Shown here piece after piece: positions 37,401 to 42,800 of a DNA stretch of 64,000 nt. The notes beneath the pieces were generated by a model. The model was not told the origin of the DNA. It searched no databases and was given only the letters and a program-made list of their open reading frames with translations. The DNA is from Pterobdella sp. o SKG-2022 (lineage: Eukaryota; Annelida; Clitellata; Hirudinida; Piscicolidae), in NCBI GenBank assembly GCA_964035795.1, contig OZ038320.1, positions 12,436,118-12,500,117 of the forward strand, in the 5' to 3' direction. The position numbers and the translations under genes are program-made. Within the stretch, counting starts at the first letter, position 1; each line of letters starts with the position of its first letter.

Positions 37401-38199
37401 TTCAAAAACTGATGTTTTCTTTGTTTTTCAGCTCACAACCTCAATTTATCGGTTTTCACAAGACAACGTTTTCACGAGAAATTGAAGGTGTTTGAGCAAA
37501 GATGTGACTTAACTAGGTACCTCTCAAGCAATATGGGAAGGTTTTTCGATAAGGATGAACCTCCCAAGCCCGGTCAGTTTATAACTATAAACCCTTTCAT
37601 ATACTAACATATAAACCCAAAAAGCTGTGTATATGTTGTTTATTTTTCCTTTTTTTACCATATAATTGAATAATAAAGTTACGAAAGTATATGAAAGGTG
37701 TAAAGTTAAAAAAATATAAAAAATCTTTGATTATAAATATGTAATTGCTTATTTATCAAGTTCTCAAAATAAAGCTCATTTCACTTAAACAATTTCATTT
37801 TTAAGTTTTAAGATTTCTTTTATACTTTCTGTATACTTTCAATCATATGGCAAAAATTATTAAATTTATTCAAACTTCAGTGGAACATAATTAAAATTTT
37901 AAATTTTTCAGGTTTCCTTTTTATTTGCTCTATATTGCAATTTTTTATAAAAAAATATTCTTTAAAAGCAAAATATAATATTTTGGCTATTTTTCAATGT
38001 TAACTATACATATAAAGAATTTTTTAGTAATCTAGTTTTTTAATATTATTCTAACATTTTCATGTTTCATTCACATTTACTTGTAATGTTTATTTTCCAA
38101 GGTTTTGAAAAAAAGTTGGATGAATTTTTTGCTCTTGAAGAAGAAATAAATCAGGCAATGACAAAAAAAAATATTTGGAAAGACGTTTTTAAACGTTGA
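114..38199 (+). CDS. AK9: Adenylate kinase 9-like multi-domain nucleotide kinase (about 49 exons, 5' end outside window)
   Basis: AK9-family proteins string several adenylate/nucleoside-monophosphate kinase domains together and act in cilia and flagella. Here about 49 exons can be chained, nearly all with matching phase, into about 2,380 codons ending TGA at 38197-38199. Human AK9 is about 1,900 residues; the excess here is mainly acidic and Asn/Lys-rich insertions. Three P-loops are visible: GLPFSGRTT (exon 9301-9375), GPYGSGKST (24180-24296) and GPPKAGKTT (30220-30313). Kinase motifs such as GGCVFDNFP, GFVLEGYP and GYILDGHP follow them. The first exon starts after a CACAG acceptor in an acidic linker, so an N-terminal kinase domain probably lies left of the window. 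The phase join between 17213 and 18719 is unresolved, and a few donors are ambiguous. Exon blocks are listed separately. Confidence 0.88.
1620..2850 (+). mobile_element. Decayed LINE ('craniofacial development protein 2'/F52C9.6-like), intronic
   Basis: Translated fragments match the usual order of this non-LTR family. There is a degenerate middle segment near 1720-2000. Next comes MKNGKAS-type sequence read here as MKMSKNGKASCLSEVNVEMI (within 2143-2439). Last is the 3' signature VRWFDHVMRM near 2600. Many stops and frameshifts make it a fossil. It lies in the intron between AK9-like exons 1413-1490 and 6800-6980 in the same orientation as the gene, and is followed head-on by a better preserved LINE on the opposite strand. 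Ends are approximate because no target-site duplication was identified. Confidence 0.72.
2913..5850 (-). mobile_element. LINE with AP-endonuclease and reverse transcriptase, frame-broken
   Basis: On the minus strand the order is APE-type endonuclease from 5837 (VAFLNVGSLKSRGSEMV, DICALQEHKWAGG), continued in another frame at 5563-4352 (IPLGDWNGHVGEKADGF, SKLQLDFILCQ). Reverse transcriptase follows: VGVHQGSVLSPLLFILVLEA near 4000, and YADDLVLISES near 3860 with intact YADD. A Cys/His segment (VFCLTCSHWVHKKCSG) and thumb/connection end (SLLYGSENWAPTDAVLQRLQ) follow, then the 3' tail GRSRGRPAKTWLSCVEKDME to about 2913. This is the family annotated as 'craniofacial development protein 2-like' in animal genomes. 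At least four frame changes make it non-autonomous. It is GC-richer than its surroundings, consistent with recent arrival. Confidence 0.88.
5851..6799. other. Intron sequence beyond the 40-bp array
   Basis: Apart from the 40-bp array at 6283-6403, I see no gene, transposon signature or RNA in this stretch. It is ordinary AT-rich intron ending at the acceptor before exon 6800. Confidence 0.5.
6283..6403. repeat. Tandem repeat, 3 x 40 bp
   Basis: A 40-base unit containing GACTAGCTAGTTTGGATGTT and TTCGAAAGACTAT is repeated three times with no visible differences, starting near 6283, 6323 and 6363. It sits in the intron before exon 6800. Near-identity of the copies indicates recent expansion. 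No coding potential was seen. Confidence 0.92.
6800..8628 (+). CDS. AK9: AK9-like exon block 2: basic linker and first CPV module
   Basis: Exons 6800-6980, 7157-7192, 7298-7562 and 8523-8628 join in phase (0-1-1-2-0). They encode a basic helical linker (KKEDEKLMKLPNRKERKKKW), an acidic patch, then SIFSHYCPVSLYKG, and after an intron FLNKVYVFASLNSLKTFYEN followed by PRPFLKAPPLKIPGN. Aromatic-CPV, a YVFASL strand and an NPRPF turn recur as a module before each P-loop of this protein. Reading through the apparent GTAAGT at 7510 and splicing at GTGATG (7563) is what keeps the phase, so GTAAGT at 7510 is taken as coding. Confidence 0.8.
7770..7885. mobile_element. Palindromic MITE-like hairpin, copy 1
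   Basis: An inverted repeat pairs 7802-7830 (ATAAAACGTTAGGAAAAA...) with 7853-7880 (...TTTTTCGCTAACGTTTTAT). Just left of it is the core CTATAATTTTCGATAAGT, also present in hairpins at 50458-50607 and 53775-53883. No coding sequence; it behaves like a non-autonomous palindromic element in an AK9-like intron. Confidence 0.6.
7885..8129 (+). mobile_element. LINE 3'-end fragment
   Basis: The translation IRWFGHVDCG, followed about 150 bases on by a KTW(F)V..F-like stretch, matches the conserved 3' end of the F52C9.6-like LINEs (RWFGHVxRM ... GRPxKTWxxC). A related fragment lies at 33850-34070, with shared strings such as ACATGGTTTGTGT against GATGGTTTGTGT. Highly decayed. Confidence 0.6.
8130..8204. 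repeat. Tandem repeat, 3 x 25 bp
   Basis: Three copies of a 25-base unit (AAAGATTTGTATAAAATATA plus TTCAT) run at 8130-8154, 8155-8179 and 8180-8204. The first differs by one base. The array directly abuts the LINE 3' fragment, so it may be the expanded tail of that insertion. Confidence 0.9.
9301..11210 (+). CDS. AK9: AK9-like exon block 3: kinase domain with Arg in place of the P-loop Lys
   Basis: Exons 9301-9375, 9460-9643, 9780-10018, 10216-10302, 10454-10587, 10795-10863 and 11070-11210 join in phase. The first gives beta-strand VVVLGLPFSGRTTLSH, a P-loop in which the usual Lys of GxxxxGK(S/T) is Arg (CGC codon). An acidic EEEEENEE stretch interrupts the NMP-binding part (exon 9780). 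SGGCVFDNFPND (exon 10795) corresponds to the kinase GGxxLDNFP strand, and exon 11070 begins YLKPSHIFHLNDSSKRKE. With Lys replaced and long insertions, this copy may bind nucleotide weakly or be structural; that is inference. Confidence 0.82.
11785..12943 (+). CDS. AK9: AK9-like exon block 4: long low-complexity Glu/Asn/Lys-rich insertion
   Basis: Exon 11785-12760 (976 nt, acceptor CCCATAAG) continues the reading frame of exon 11070-11210 as IEEFNSLIRELREFESPYD. It then runs through about 300 residues dominated by Glu, Lys and Asn (for example NKSNNSNNNNTDTKNN), with no recognised fold and probable coiled-coil or disordered character. Exon 12817-12943 returns to ordered sequence: INQDLLTTLGLPYDHLLNAA then LKEIGFVAESTYQD. 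Kinase-like sequence on both sides suggests the low-complexity exon is an expansion inside, or just after, the second visible kinase domain. The ORF continues a few codons past the chosen donor (GTTGAA, 12761) to a stop at 12773-12775. Confidence 0.75.
13925..15481 (-). mobile_element. Tc1-like transposon (inner), nested in the outer Tc1 element
   Basis: Inverted ends AGTGAGCGAAATCACATTGG at 13926 and its complement ending near 15480 are flanked by TA (13923-13924 and 15482-15483). Length is 1,557 bp, typical of Tc1 elements. The minus-strand transposase starts at 15148 (GLSEKEKITILAHHKTGMSG), shifts frame near 14750 and again near 14440, and ends at 14163. Motifs are NERIYWDDE (then a stop), KKWNLDGPGGFKFYWHD, FLMVWDAFSVFGKSKLAI, IFQQDLAPIHAST and SPDLNPIGNLRGD. 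The third catalytic acid (normally E in NPIENL) is Gly. One stop and two frameshifts also make it a pseudogene. Confidence 0.93.
14163..15148 (-). pseudogene. Broken Tc1-like transposase of the inner element
   Basis: The reading frame opens at 15148 with an N-terminal paired-like helix-turn-helix. An in-frame stop follows YWDDE (about 14750). The frame then moves (14760-14380) through an A-run where the KKWNLDGPGG motif sits, and shifts again to 14453-14163 for SPDLNPIGNL and the C-terminus. The catalytic triad is read as D (VWSDE region, spanning the shift), D (FQQDLAP) and G instead of E. About 330 codons if the shifts are ignored, normal for the family. Confidence 0.88.
16484..21217 (+). 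CDS. AK9: AK9-like exon block 5: inter-kinase linker and second CPV module
   Basis: Exons 16484-16534, 17160-17213, 18719-18848, 19190-19357, 19792-19906, 19968-20023, 20669-20736, 20854-20895 and 20951-21217. They encode charged linkers, a helical stretch (MDEKIYQAIDAWQAVSEFLK), FNEEYEKLKKEIPELTFEVF, WKFKTPYEILNEALIAIN, then ALYFCPVLLKNEIAWPATPE and REKIYFLSSQKALNIFIKNP. The last two form the CPV module that immediately precedes the next P-loop. Phases match throughout except 17213 (phase 1) to 18719 (phase 0), where an 11-nt candidate microexon at 17534-17544 would repair the frame. The donor of exon 20669 (GTTCAA at 20737) is non-consensus but is required by phase. Confidence 0.78.
16630..17060 (+). 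mobile_element. CR1/L2-like LINE 3' fragment
   Basis: CPDRFQWLPASQKKKFEILW and LRTLDFGFQLHQPVSSSLFL align with the C-terminus of the full ORF of the LINE at 26842-28878 (CLDRLHWLPVALRAQFKLLW, LCLHQPVSSKPFL). The untranslated tail also matches (ATTGCGCGTTTT against CTGCGCGCCCTA). A 5'-truncated, decayed copy in an AK9-like intron. Confidence 0.82.
17214..18718. other. Long intron without recognised element
   Basis: This AK9-like intron holds no transposon signature I can name. An 11-base segment at 17534-17544, flanked by TTAG and GTAATT, is a candidate microexon because it would restore the phase between exons 17160-17213 and 18719-18848. Otherwise nothing is seen. Confidence 0.4.
21568..21767. 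other. Assembly gap (200 N)
   Basis: Exactly 200 consecutive N in the intron between AK9-like exons 20951-21217 and 24180-24296. The round length suggests a placeholder of unknown size. It lies just beyond the 3' end of the minus-strand LINE at 21838-23760, so the LINE tail or a further repeat copy probably caused the break. Confidence 0.98.
21838..23760 (-). mobile_element. Decayed LINE with reverse transcriptase and C-terminal DGxRxDG/WD-type domain
   Basis: Minus-strand fragments in order: LRKKYGGIRTNVFRRLASKI near 23680; SGVQQDYSIGSLLVALAVDD near 23300 (RT motif equivalent to GVQQGDPLGPLLFALA); IGLEMNAFKSEVVNL near 23150; and a C-terminal block at 22377-21838. That block has RIPRHHVLNDSTKRALEKAR, DRGDGKRLDGLTIFSYKAGK and SLADTHIFVSLAVETSSIFG. 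The C-terminal block recurs at the end of a LINE-like reverse-transcriptase family in many invertebrate genomes. Stops and shifts split it, so it is inactive. Its 3' end faces the N gap. Confidence 0.78.
24180..26444 (+). CDS. AK9: AK9-like exon block 6: kinase domain with canonical P-loop
   Basis: Exon 24180-24296 encodes LRLLIIGPYGSGKSTLARRM, a complete Walker A motif. It is followed by 24622-24725 (SFLDKRLISLISNVEG then an acidic stretch), 25275-25341 (end uncertain; 25314 equally possible), 25619-25663, 25729-25894 (helices ending SQSGFVLEG) and 26031-26162. The last begins YPSNTAEADQLVRLG, completing the kinase motif GFVLxGYP. Exon 26311-26444 is a basic coiled coil (ERKKAMDKRRKAIMEEKKEK). 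The 26162 donor (GTGAGA) is preferred over GTTAGC at 26195 because only it keeps phase with 26311. Of the three visible kinase units this one best keeps the catalytic-loop features. Confidence 0.85.
24866..24984. repeat. Near-perfect 52-bp inverted repeat (hairpin)
   Basis: The arm 24866-24917 (contains TTTTCAACAAGTAAAACCTT and GTCATAA) is the near-exact reverse complement of 24933-24984, with a loop of about 15 bases (TTCATTATCTAACGG). A similar half (GATAAGGTTTTACTTTTTGA) is seen at 54114. Likely a small palindromic transposon. It lies between AK9-like exons 24622-24725 and 25275-25341. Confidence 0.85.
26566..26716 (+). mobile_element. tRNA-derived SINE, 5'-decayed copy
   Basis: Matches the SINE at 38708-38887 from the B-box side onward. 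Shared blocks are TTGATTCCGTGTAGGCCGAC, AGCACCTGTGTAACAGTGTT, TTTTGATCTATGG and GCGCTTTATAAATACC, then CATTACAT. The A-box half is degraded. It lies in the AK9-like intron upstream of the LINE at 26842. Confidence 0.78.
26842..28878 (+). mobile_element. Young CR1/L2-like LINE, 5'-truncated, with 34-bp target-site duplication
   Basis: The segment is flanked by an identical 34-base duplication (26808-26841 and 28879-28912) and ends in an A-rich (AAAAAT)n-like tail, both hallmarks of target-primed reverse transcription. It is much GC-richer than its surroundings. It carries one uninterrupted 633-codon ORF (26861-28762). The element is missing its 5' half (no endonuclease), so it is dead on arrival but recent. 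The duplication covers the sequence just before the acceptor of AK9-like exon 28923. Related 3' fragments are at 16630-17060 and 44130-44515. Confidence 0.95.
26861..28762 (+). CDS. Reverse transcriptase ORF of the young LINE (N-terminally truncated)
   Basis: An open frame of 633 codons without stops. Motifs in order: SSPLDIIPVFLLKQF (finger region, about residue 130), NYRPISNLSTISKILERVVL, FQSAYRSHHSTETALLYI, LVSLDISAAFDTINHPNML (first catalytic Asp), FGVPQGSVLGPILFSLYTSP, YHQFADDITLF (catalytic FADD, where YADD is common), LNPNKSEVMFVG, then a C-terminal LHWLPVALRAQFKLLWLTAN and HLWNSLPLNVRLSPSLKIFR. Synthesises cDNA from LINE RNA in the family. The APE endonuclease that should precede it is missing, so the start at 26861 is only the first ATG in the truncated frame. 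Expression is doubtful. Confidence 0.9.
   Translation: MQVPDDLLQEFRISRKLARAAINKSRADYLNLSLSSATPNSKAFWKTANSILHRSPPLPPRTSAEYDLFVENFSAFFKTKIELIHSSLPITNLPCQPSLTDSDQSNLSFFSPPSVDEIIKLINSLPNKSSPLDIIPVFLLKQFSGIFASIICKLSALSFSQGIFPTSFKTAQITPLLKKYKLDPMQPSNYRPISNLSTISKILERVVLKRLSSHVSVLRNFNLFQSAYRSHHSTETALLYITDSLRNICATGSAAVLVSLDISAAFDTINHPNMLHILEVYFHISGIALSWFQSYLSERKQFVKISCSSSTPVSLRFGVPQGSVLGPILFSLYTSPISEIIQKHDVLYHQFADDITLFTGASYLDPHPSLTKISECITELNLWFSNNHLMLNPNKSEVMFVGSPILLSKSNLPTEVVFDGTTLSVTSKLKILGVTLDSRLNFTHFVSQIIQSSNFHLHAIRQARKFLPSDTAVALILSLVLSRIDYCNSLLCRLPNCLISKLQSLQNRAAKTALQADYYSSSHTCLDRLHWLPVALRAQFKLLWLTANILYFNQPAYLYDRLSIRQTPESLRSSNSGLCLHQPVSSKPFLHRSFSHIAPHLWNSLPLNVRLSPSLKIFRKRLKTHLYSQISFS
28923..31727 (+). 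CDS. AK9: AK9-like exon block 7: third CPV module and last P-loop kinase domain
   Basis: Exons 28923-29060, 29185-29304, 29485-29613, 29754-29843, 29974-30087, 30220-30313, 30459-30660, 30963-31109 and 31610-31727 are all phase-consistent. Acidic linkers lead to HLSRFDRWCPVAIKEGARLQ and AFVYFLSSFEARAAFIRDPL (CPV module), then VVVPVNVVILGPPKAGKTTI (P-loop). The kinase core continues with GNRLSDEMALPRYSYEDILV, KAIDLILLDGRCSTRGYILD and GHPNTNDLLEAIEALK. The spacing from P-loop to GYILDGHP fits a short-type adenylate kinase core. Exon 28923 lies just downstream of a LINE inserted in its upstream intron. Donors here are mostly good (GTGAGT, GTAAGT). Confidence 0.9.
31110..31609. other. AK9-like intron, no feature seen
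   Basis: AT-rich intron between exons 30963-31109 and 31610-31727. I find no coding segment that fits the phase and no repeat signature. Confidence 0.5.
31728..32715. other. AK9-like intron, no feature seen
   Basis: About 1 kb of AT-rich sequence between exons 31610-31727 and 32716-32818, without recognisable coding or transposon motifs. Confidence 0.5.
32716..38199 (+). CDS. AK9: AK9-like exon block 8: C-terminal modules and stop
   Basis: Exons 32716-32818, 34159-34317, 34526-34650, 35615-35688, 36807-36905, 36957-37201, 37432-37572 and 38102-38199. They encode MEKSRWWVWSKVLEVIYEGI, a divergent module (EEFCVVSLVENDEYIDCS then YHRLHGEKQLDLFLNNPIFY), a further module (LKLGLLGFCPVTYYEGGFMY then EYLDTVYYFDSEEKREQFMR), and the AK9-type tail KHPFMSAEKTAVIYVALYLK with HEKLKVFEQRCDLTRYLSSN. 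All phases match, including a roughly 51-nt intron between 36905 and 36957. The stop is 38197-38199. No P-loop follows the last two CPV-like modules, so the C-terminus is non-kinase. Confidence 0.88.
32934..33175. repeat. Tandem array, 8 x 31 bp
   Basis: Eight copies of a 31-base unit (GGGCATGACGTTAAACTGCA plus CCAAATTTCCA) run back-to-back. Copies differ at one to three positions (for example ACATTA/ACGTTA/AAGTTA and GCACC/GCGCC), so it is a minisatellite. It lies in the intron after exon 32716-32818 and is GC-richer than its flanks. No conserved reading frame, since 31 is not a multiple of 3. Confidence 0.95.
33176..33510. other. GC-richer unexplained segment next to the 31-bp array
   Basis: Base composition differs from the surrounding intron (for example GGGAACGGCGGATCTGAATT, CTTGGGCTGGCAGTCTATAA). 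No ORF, no inverted ends and no match to the LINEs or SINEs seen here. It may be the body of a non-autonomous element whose end is the 31-bp array. Function unknown. Confidence 0.35.
33850..34080 (+). mobile_element. LINE 3'-end fragment
   Basis: Shares the layout of the fragment at 7885-8129: an RMRRF/RWFGH-like start, an A-rich KKRGK(S)KK stretch, ATGGTTTGTGT, then ...GACGTTGAAATAGATCTTTT against GACTTTGAAATAGATTTTTA. It matches the 3' end of F52C9.6-like LINEs and ends about 80 bases before AK9-like exon 34159. Confidence 0.55.
34651..36806. other. Two long AK9-like introns, mostly featureless
   Basis: Apart from exon 35615-35688 I see no gene or named repeat in 34651-36806. The sequence is very AT-rich with long A/T runs. 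Confidence 0.5.
37573..38101. other. Last AK9-like intron, no feature seen
   Basis: AT-rich intron between exons 37432-37572 and 38102-38199. No repeats or ORFs of note. Confidence 0.55.
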
Positions 38200-38310
38200 A
38201 ACTCAATTGTATGTGTTTATATTTGAAGTTATTTTATGCAAAAATTTTAAAAGGTATTTAAGATTAGCTCTAAAAACTTTATATAAGTGTCGAAATGACA
38301 TTTTTTTTTT

Positions 38311-38316
38311 AATAAA
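38311..38316 (+). promoter_or_regulatory. Candidate polyadenylation signal AATAAA of the AK9-like gene
   Basis: AATAAA lies about 112 bases after the stop codon at 38199, in the convergent spacer. Position and hexamer fit a poly(A) signal, but such hexamers are common in DNA this AT-rich. Confidence 0.45.
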
Positions 38317-38707
38317 TCATTTTGTTGAAGGCTTGTAATGACAAAGATGTTGCATTTATACTTTAAATAGTACCAAGTGAAAATGAATGATTATGAAAAC
38401 AAAGATTTGAAACATATGAAAAATAAACAAAAAAAATAATAATTTAGAAAAACAGAATGAAATAAGACAGGTGAGATTAAGTTAGTTTGGAACAAGTTTT
38501 TGTATGGACACACGTAACTCCTTGTATAGCGCTACAAACTGATGACTTCATTTTTGATTTCAAGAAAAATTCAAATAAATCGAAAGTATTAACTTTTTAT
38601 GAAATTCAGTTTTGTTGAAATCCTTTTTTTTTCATCACAATCGTTCGTGATAAAAGCGATATTCTTTTATTATCATATGTTGCTGTATGAGGCCTTTGCT
38701 GCTTATA

Positions 38708-38890
38708 GTCGGCTTCTATAGCTCAATGGTTGAGCATTAGACTAATTATCTAAAGTTACCGGGCTCGATCCCGCGTGGGCCGACAATTAGCACCTGTTCC
38801 ACAGTGTGTTTTTGCTACATTAAATTTGTAGCAAGCGCTTTGATCTATAAAAAAAGTGCTTTATAAATACTGCATTACATTACATTACAT
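38708..38890 (+). mobile_element. tRNA-derived SINE in the convergent spacer
   Basis: The head GGCTTCTATAGCTCAATGGT resembles a tRNA 5' half with A box (TAGCTCAATGG), and GGGCTCGATCCCGCGTGGGC contains a B box. The body follows (AGCACCTGTTCCACAGTGTG, AAGCGCTTTGATCTATAAAA, GTGCTTTATAAATACTGC) and a CATTA simple-repeat tail. The layout is tRNA head, core and LINE-like 3' end. A second, decayed copy is at 26566-26716. It lies between the 3' ends of the two main genes. Confidence 0.88.
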
Positions 38891-38987
38891 AATGCTTGAA
38901 AATTAGAGATTTATCCTGTTATATGAAACTTATTGAAATCCTTATATAATCGAATTGAAATTTTAAAAGTTAGTTATCAGAAATACA

Positions 38988-39801
38988 TTATGGTGTTTCT
39001 AAGTTTGCTTTGTGAGATTCGATTATTTCTGTGGTTATTTGTGGTTCTTTTAGAAGGGAAGATGAAGTATTTATAAGAAATTTTTTCACCAAAAAAAAGT
39101 GCTTCATTAGTTTTTTTAAAGATTTTCTTAAAAAACTTTTGTCTCTTTTGAACCTAAACCAGTAGCTGGAAAATATAATAAAACAACTTTTCAAAATTTC
39201 AAGTATAAAGTCTAATGTTTTCTAAAATCGTCAAAAAATTACTTAAGATAAAATTTTCGTTACAGTTTTCATTTTGTTCCACAGAATCCTCCATAACTCA
39301 TGCAAAATTTCACGTATCAAAAATCTCTTCTATTTTATGTTCTAACACTTCTAATCCCTCAAACACCTCAAAAAATGGCCTTTCACTTGACTTGTTAGAT
39401 GAATCATCATGCTCTTCCGTGTCACTCAAGTTTTCAATTTTTGTCATCCTATTAAAAATTTCATCTTGTTCACTGAATAGATTTTTTTCATCGAAAGATT
39501 TTTTTTTTGGTTCTGAATGATTGTTGAAAAATCCAGTTGTTTTCTCCAACCAGTTTCGACATATAGTATCGTACCCTGTTTGCTTACTGCATAATTGCAT
39601 AACTTTTGAGTCATTTGAGTTATGTTTATCAAAACCTTTATCACAATCTTCTGTTTCACAAACATCTGTTATATCATCTTCAGTTTCATCATTTTCTATA
39701 TAACCGTAGTTTGTTTCATTTTTCGAAGTTTCTATGAGATTTTCATTGTCTTTAACGTCTTTGTTAACCACGTCATCTTCAAAATGCACTCTTCTGAACA
39801 A
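38988..39801 (-). CDS. Polycystin-like exon block 8: acidic cytoplasmic tail and stop
   Basis: Exon 39801-39314 encodes a hydrophilic acidic tail (LFRRVHFEDDVVNKDVKDNE, ENDETEDDITDVCETEDCDK) ending FFEVFEGLEVLEHKIEEIFD, a short possible coiled coil like the C-terminal helix of polycystin-1. The GTGAAA donor (39313) gives phase 2 and joins exon 39165-38988, a basic segment FRFKRDKSFLRKSLKKLMKH ending at TAA (38990-38988). The intron is about 150 nt. Confidence 0.8.
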
Positions 39802-42800
39802 CTGTAACATCAGTACTTGATTAGAAAAACTATTTTCGTGCCTTATTAAAAATATAAATTGATATTGAAAATTCAATTTCAATTTATCATCGAAATGAGA
39901 TAAATTTATTTATAAAAACAGATTTATTTTTCAAACTCTCAAAACCTCTTTATTGTTTTGCTTCTTGGCTAGAAATAAAAGATTGAAACCATCTTTGAGT
40001 AATGTAAGGATGTTCGTGTCTTCCTGGTTGTCCAAGTTAATGTTCCTTCTCCTCACAAGTTCATGCAACACAATTGAGAATGCAAAAGAAAATAGTATGA
40101 AAAAAGAAATTTTTAAATAAATATTAGTAATCACAATGCTTAAAGAATGGTATGACTTTAGTGGATCCAAGATTCCATGGCTTGTGAGCAACATCATTTT
40201 CAAGGTGCTCACAATGCTGTTCACTTCACTTTTGAAGTCTGATCTATACATGTTGTATGACTGAAAAGTGTGGTGAATTGATTTTTAATTCAGAAAGTTA
40301 ATAATGAATAGATGAATGTAGCTAATTGCAAAAACATAGAAATATTTACTGAATCATTTTAAAAAAAATCTCGTTGAATTTGAAAAAAATTTCTCCACAT
40401 GGTTCGAAAAGAATATAGTTGAAATAAGTTCTAAATGGATCTTATAATATTTGAGTTCATATTGTTTTGACCCGTTTGAGTAATGAAAATAAAAAGAGTT
40501 TACTAGAAACATATAGGAAGATGCCACAGTTACAACAGTCAAACTGATCACAAACAGTGGAAGCAACTTCAGAAGCAATCTCTTGTTGGGTATTTTTGAG
40601 AATGTTCTTGTTTTACTCAAAACTTCAAAAACCTGAAATGAAGTGTTGTGCTAGAGGAATAATGAATAAATATATTAATTTTATAATAGGTAGCTTTAAT
40701 TTTTGTTGAATCTCAAATAATACATCCATAGAAACTTTGTATTGCATTTTAACCTTCACTAATAGTGCTAGTCCTATTCCAATTACTGGGTATAATGAAG
40801 TTTTTTGGAATAACACAATTTTTGATATATCTATCGATCTTGGATACGACTGTTTAAATAATGAACAATTTAGAAGTGAAAGCTTATGAAAATTTGTTCA
40901 AACCTCAAAAATCCTATAATACGTGGTGTAGTTGAAGAACACAATAATGATTTGCATAAGCATTAGAACAAGGCTTAAAACGAAGATTATTTTGCAGCTT
41001 AAACGTTCATTGGTTGAATTGTTTCTCAGTATCAAGAAAGATACCGCACACATTAACATCTAATTGGAGTTTATATTAATGAAATTTATTAAAAACTTAC
41101 TTTGTAAAATTTTTTTTAGTTATTTAAGAATCATACACAAAGGAAGATATTGATTGCAGATCGGAAGCTATACACACCAGGCACCCTTGAAGCCTCAATT
41201 TGAGACTCAAAAGTCAGACCTCCTTCATGAGTTGAACATACAGTATAATCTCACAGTTAATTGTAAATTTATATATAAACGTTGAAAAAATTAATTGTCA
41301 AATGAAATTATTATTGATTTAATAACCAGTTGCATGCATAAGAATGTTTGATTTTGCTTCAACAAACATGTCAGCATTCAAGGAATATACTTGAACTTCG
41401 AATTTTAAAATTCTGCTCCTGATTATTTAATGAAATCATTTGCTATAAATTGTACCGTTACAGTATAACAAATATTCAAAGGTTATTCATACATGTATAA
41501 GCTACACAGACCTGTGGTCAATCCACTGATTATCTTGCAGATGCTGCAGCATTTGGTTGGCTGATGATATATCTTTTGAAGGAATTCGAGCCTGATAACC
41601 TTTTTGCCTGTAATTGTATTTCCAATGAAAATATTTACTAAAATATACATTAATGAAAATTTTGTGAATAACTTCAAAATTTAGTCGTTTTGATCAACAC
41701 TAAAAAATAAAACTGAAATTCTTAGTTTTCTACATTGAGTAGACTGACTTTGGAGAGTGATGCACGTAGCACCATGGATCAGCTACCAAGAGCTCATCTG
41801 GCATGTTAAAATGTGAGTAAAGATTATTATCTGATTCCTATTATCATTTTATTAATCTTTCCCAATCTAAGTAAACAATATTATATATTCATTGATTAAT
41901 AATGAATAGCTTAAGTTTTCATCGTTCTTTACCCTCATCAAACGTCTCAACTCCACCACAACCAGCCCAGCCCAAACCACAGCATGCCACATCTTCTTGC
42001 CATGAAGGATTAGTTAAGCAAAGCTGGTCTTGGTACATCCTCTCAATACATGAAACTGAGAAAATATTACACTATATACGAAGTGCTATGCATTAAGTTA
42101 TATTTTTCTTATTCTGATTCAAAAATAATGTATAAAGTATTTCTTAGAAAAATCATTAGAAAGAAAATTTTTTATATATCAAAAAACTTTAAAAATCAAA
42201 CCGAGTAGACTTCGAGTTTGCGTAAGAACAATGTCTTGGAAAACATACAAAGGAACAGATTGATTTTTTGAATTTACATATACATTACTGCATTGGGTAT
42301 TATTCTCCATTTTAATTGTTTTGTGTTCAAATTTGCTTTTTTTTTTGTTAATTTTATTAGTTTTATAATTTAAATCATTTTCCATGTATGAGAAAATGTT
42401 GAAATTTTGTTTTCTTTGAACACTCCCACGATCGTTCTTATCGCTACAGTTTTTATAAACTTTGGTGAAAATATTTTTGTCATTGATATTTTTACTAACT
42501 GCATAAATCCACCACCATAATCCTTCTTTTTCAATGGTTTTACTGTCAATTAGTATTTTAAAATTTGATATAAAGTTCAAACATTAACTAATATAAAACC
42601 TGTCAGAAAACAATAAAATTTCATTGAGACTTTGTCGCAACATAGTCTTCGTATGTTTGTCACGAGTTTCCAAAATTATAAAAGGTACAAAAAGGAAAAT
42701 GAAAACAGAAAATAGGATTATATTATTAAATGCTCTTTTTGTTGATTTTATCTTTTTACTTTTTTTAATGCTTTTTTCCAAAGCATAACCTTTCAATGGA

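Noticed and set aside
38708..38785. Functional tRNA gene
   Set aside because: A and B boxes are present, but the arms pair poorly and the sequence runs straight into a SINE body with a simple-repeat tail; a second copy exists.
40354..40503. Continuation of the polycystin-like exon after 40504 (NSFYFHYSNGSKQYELKYYK)
   Set aside because: A GTAAAC donor at 40503 joins the next exon in phase as SSYMFL-SYNMYRSDF, which fits the family better; the rest is read as intron.
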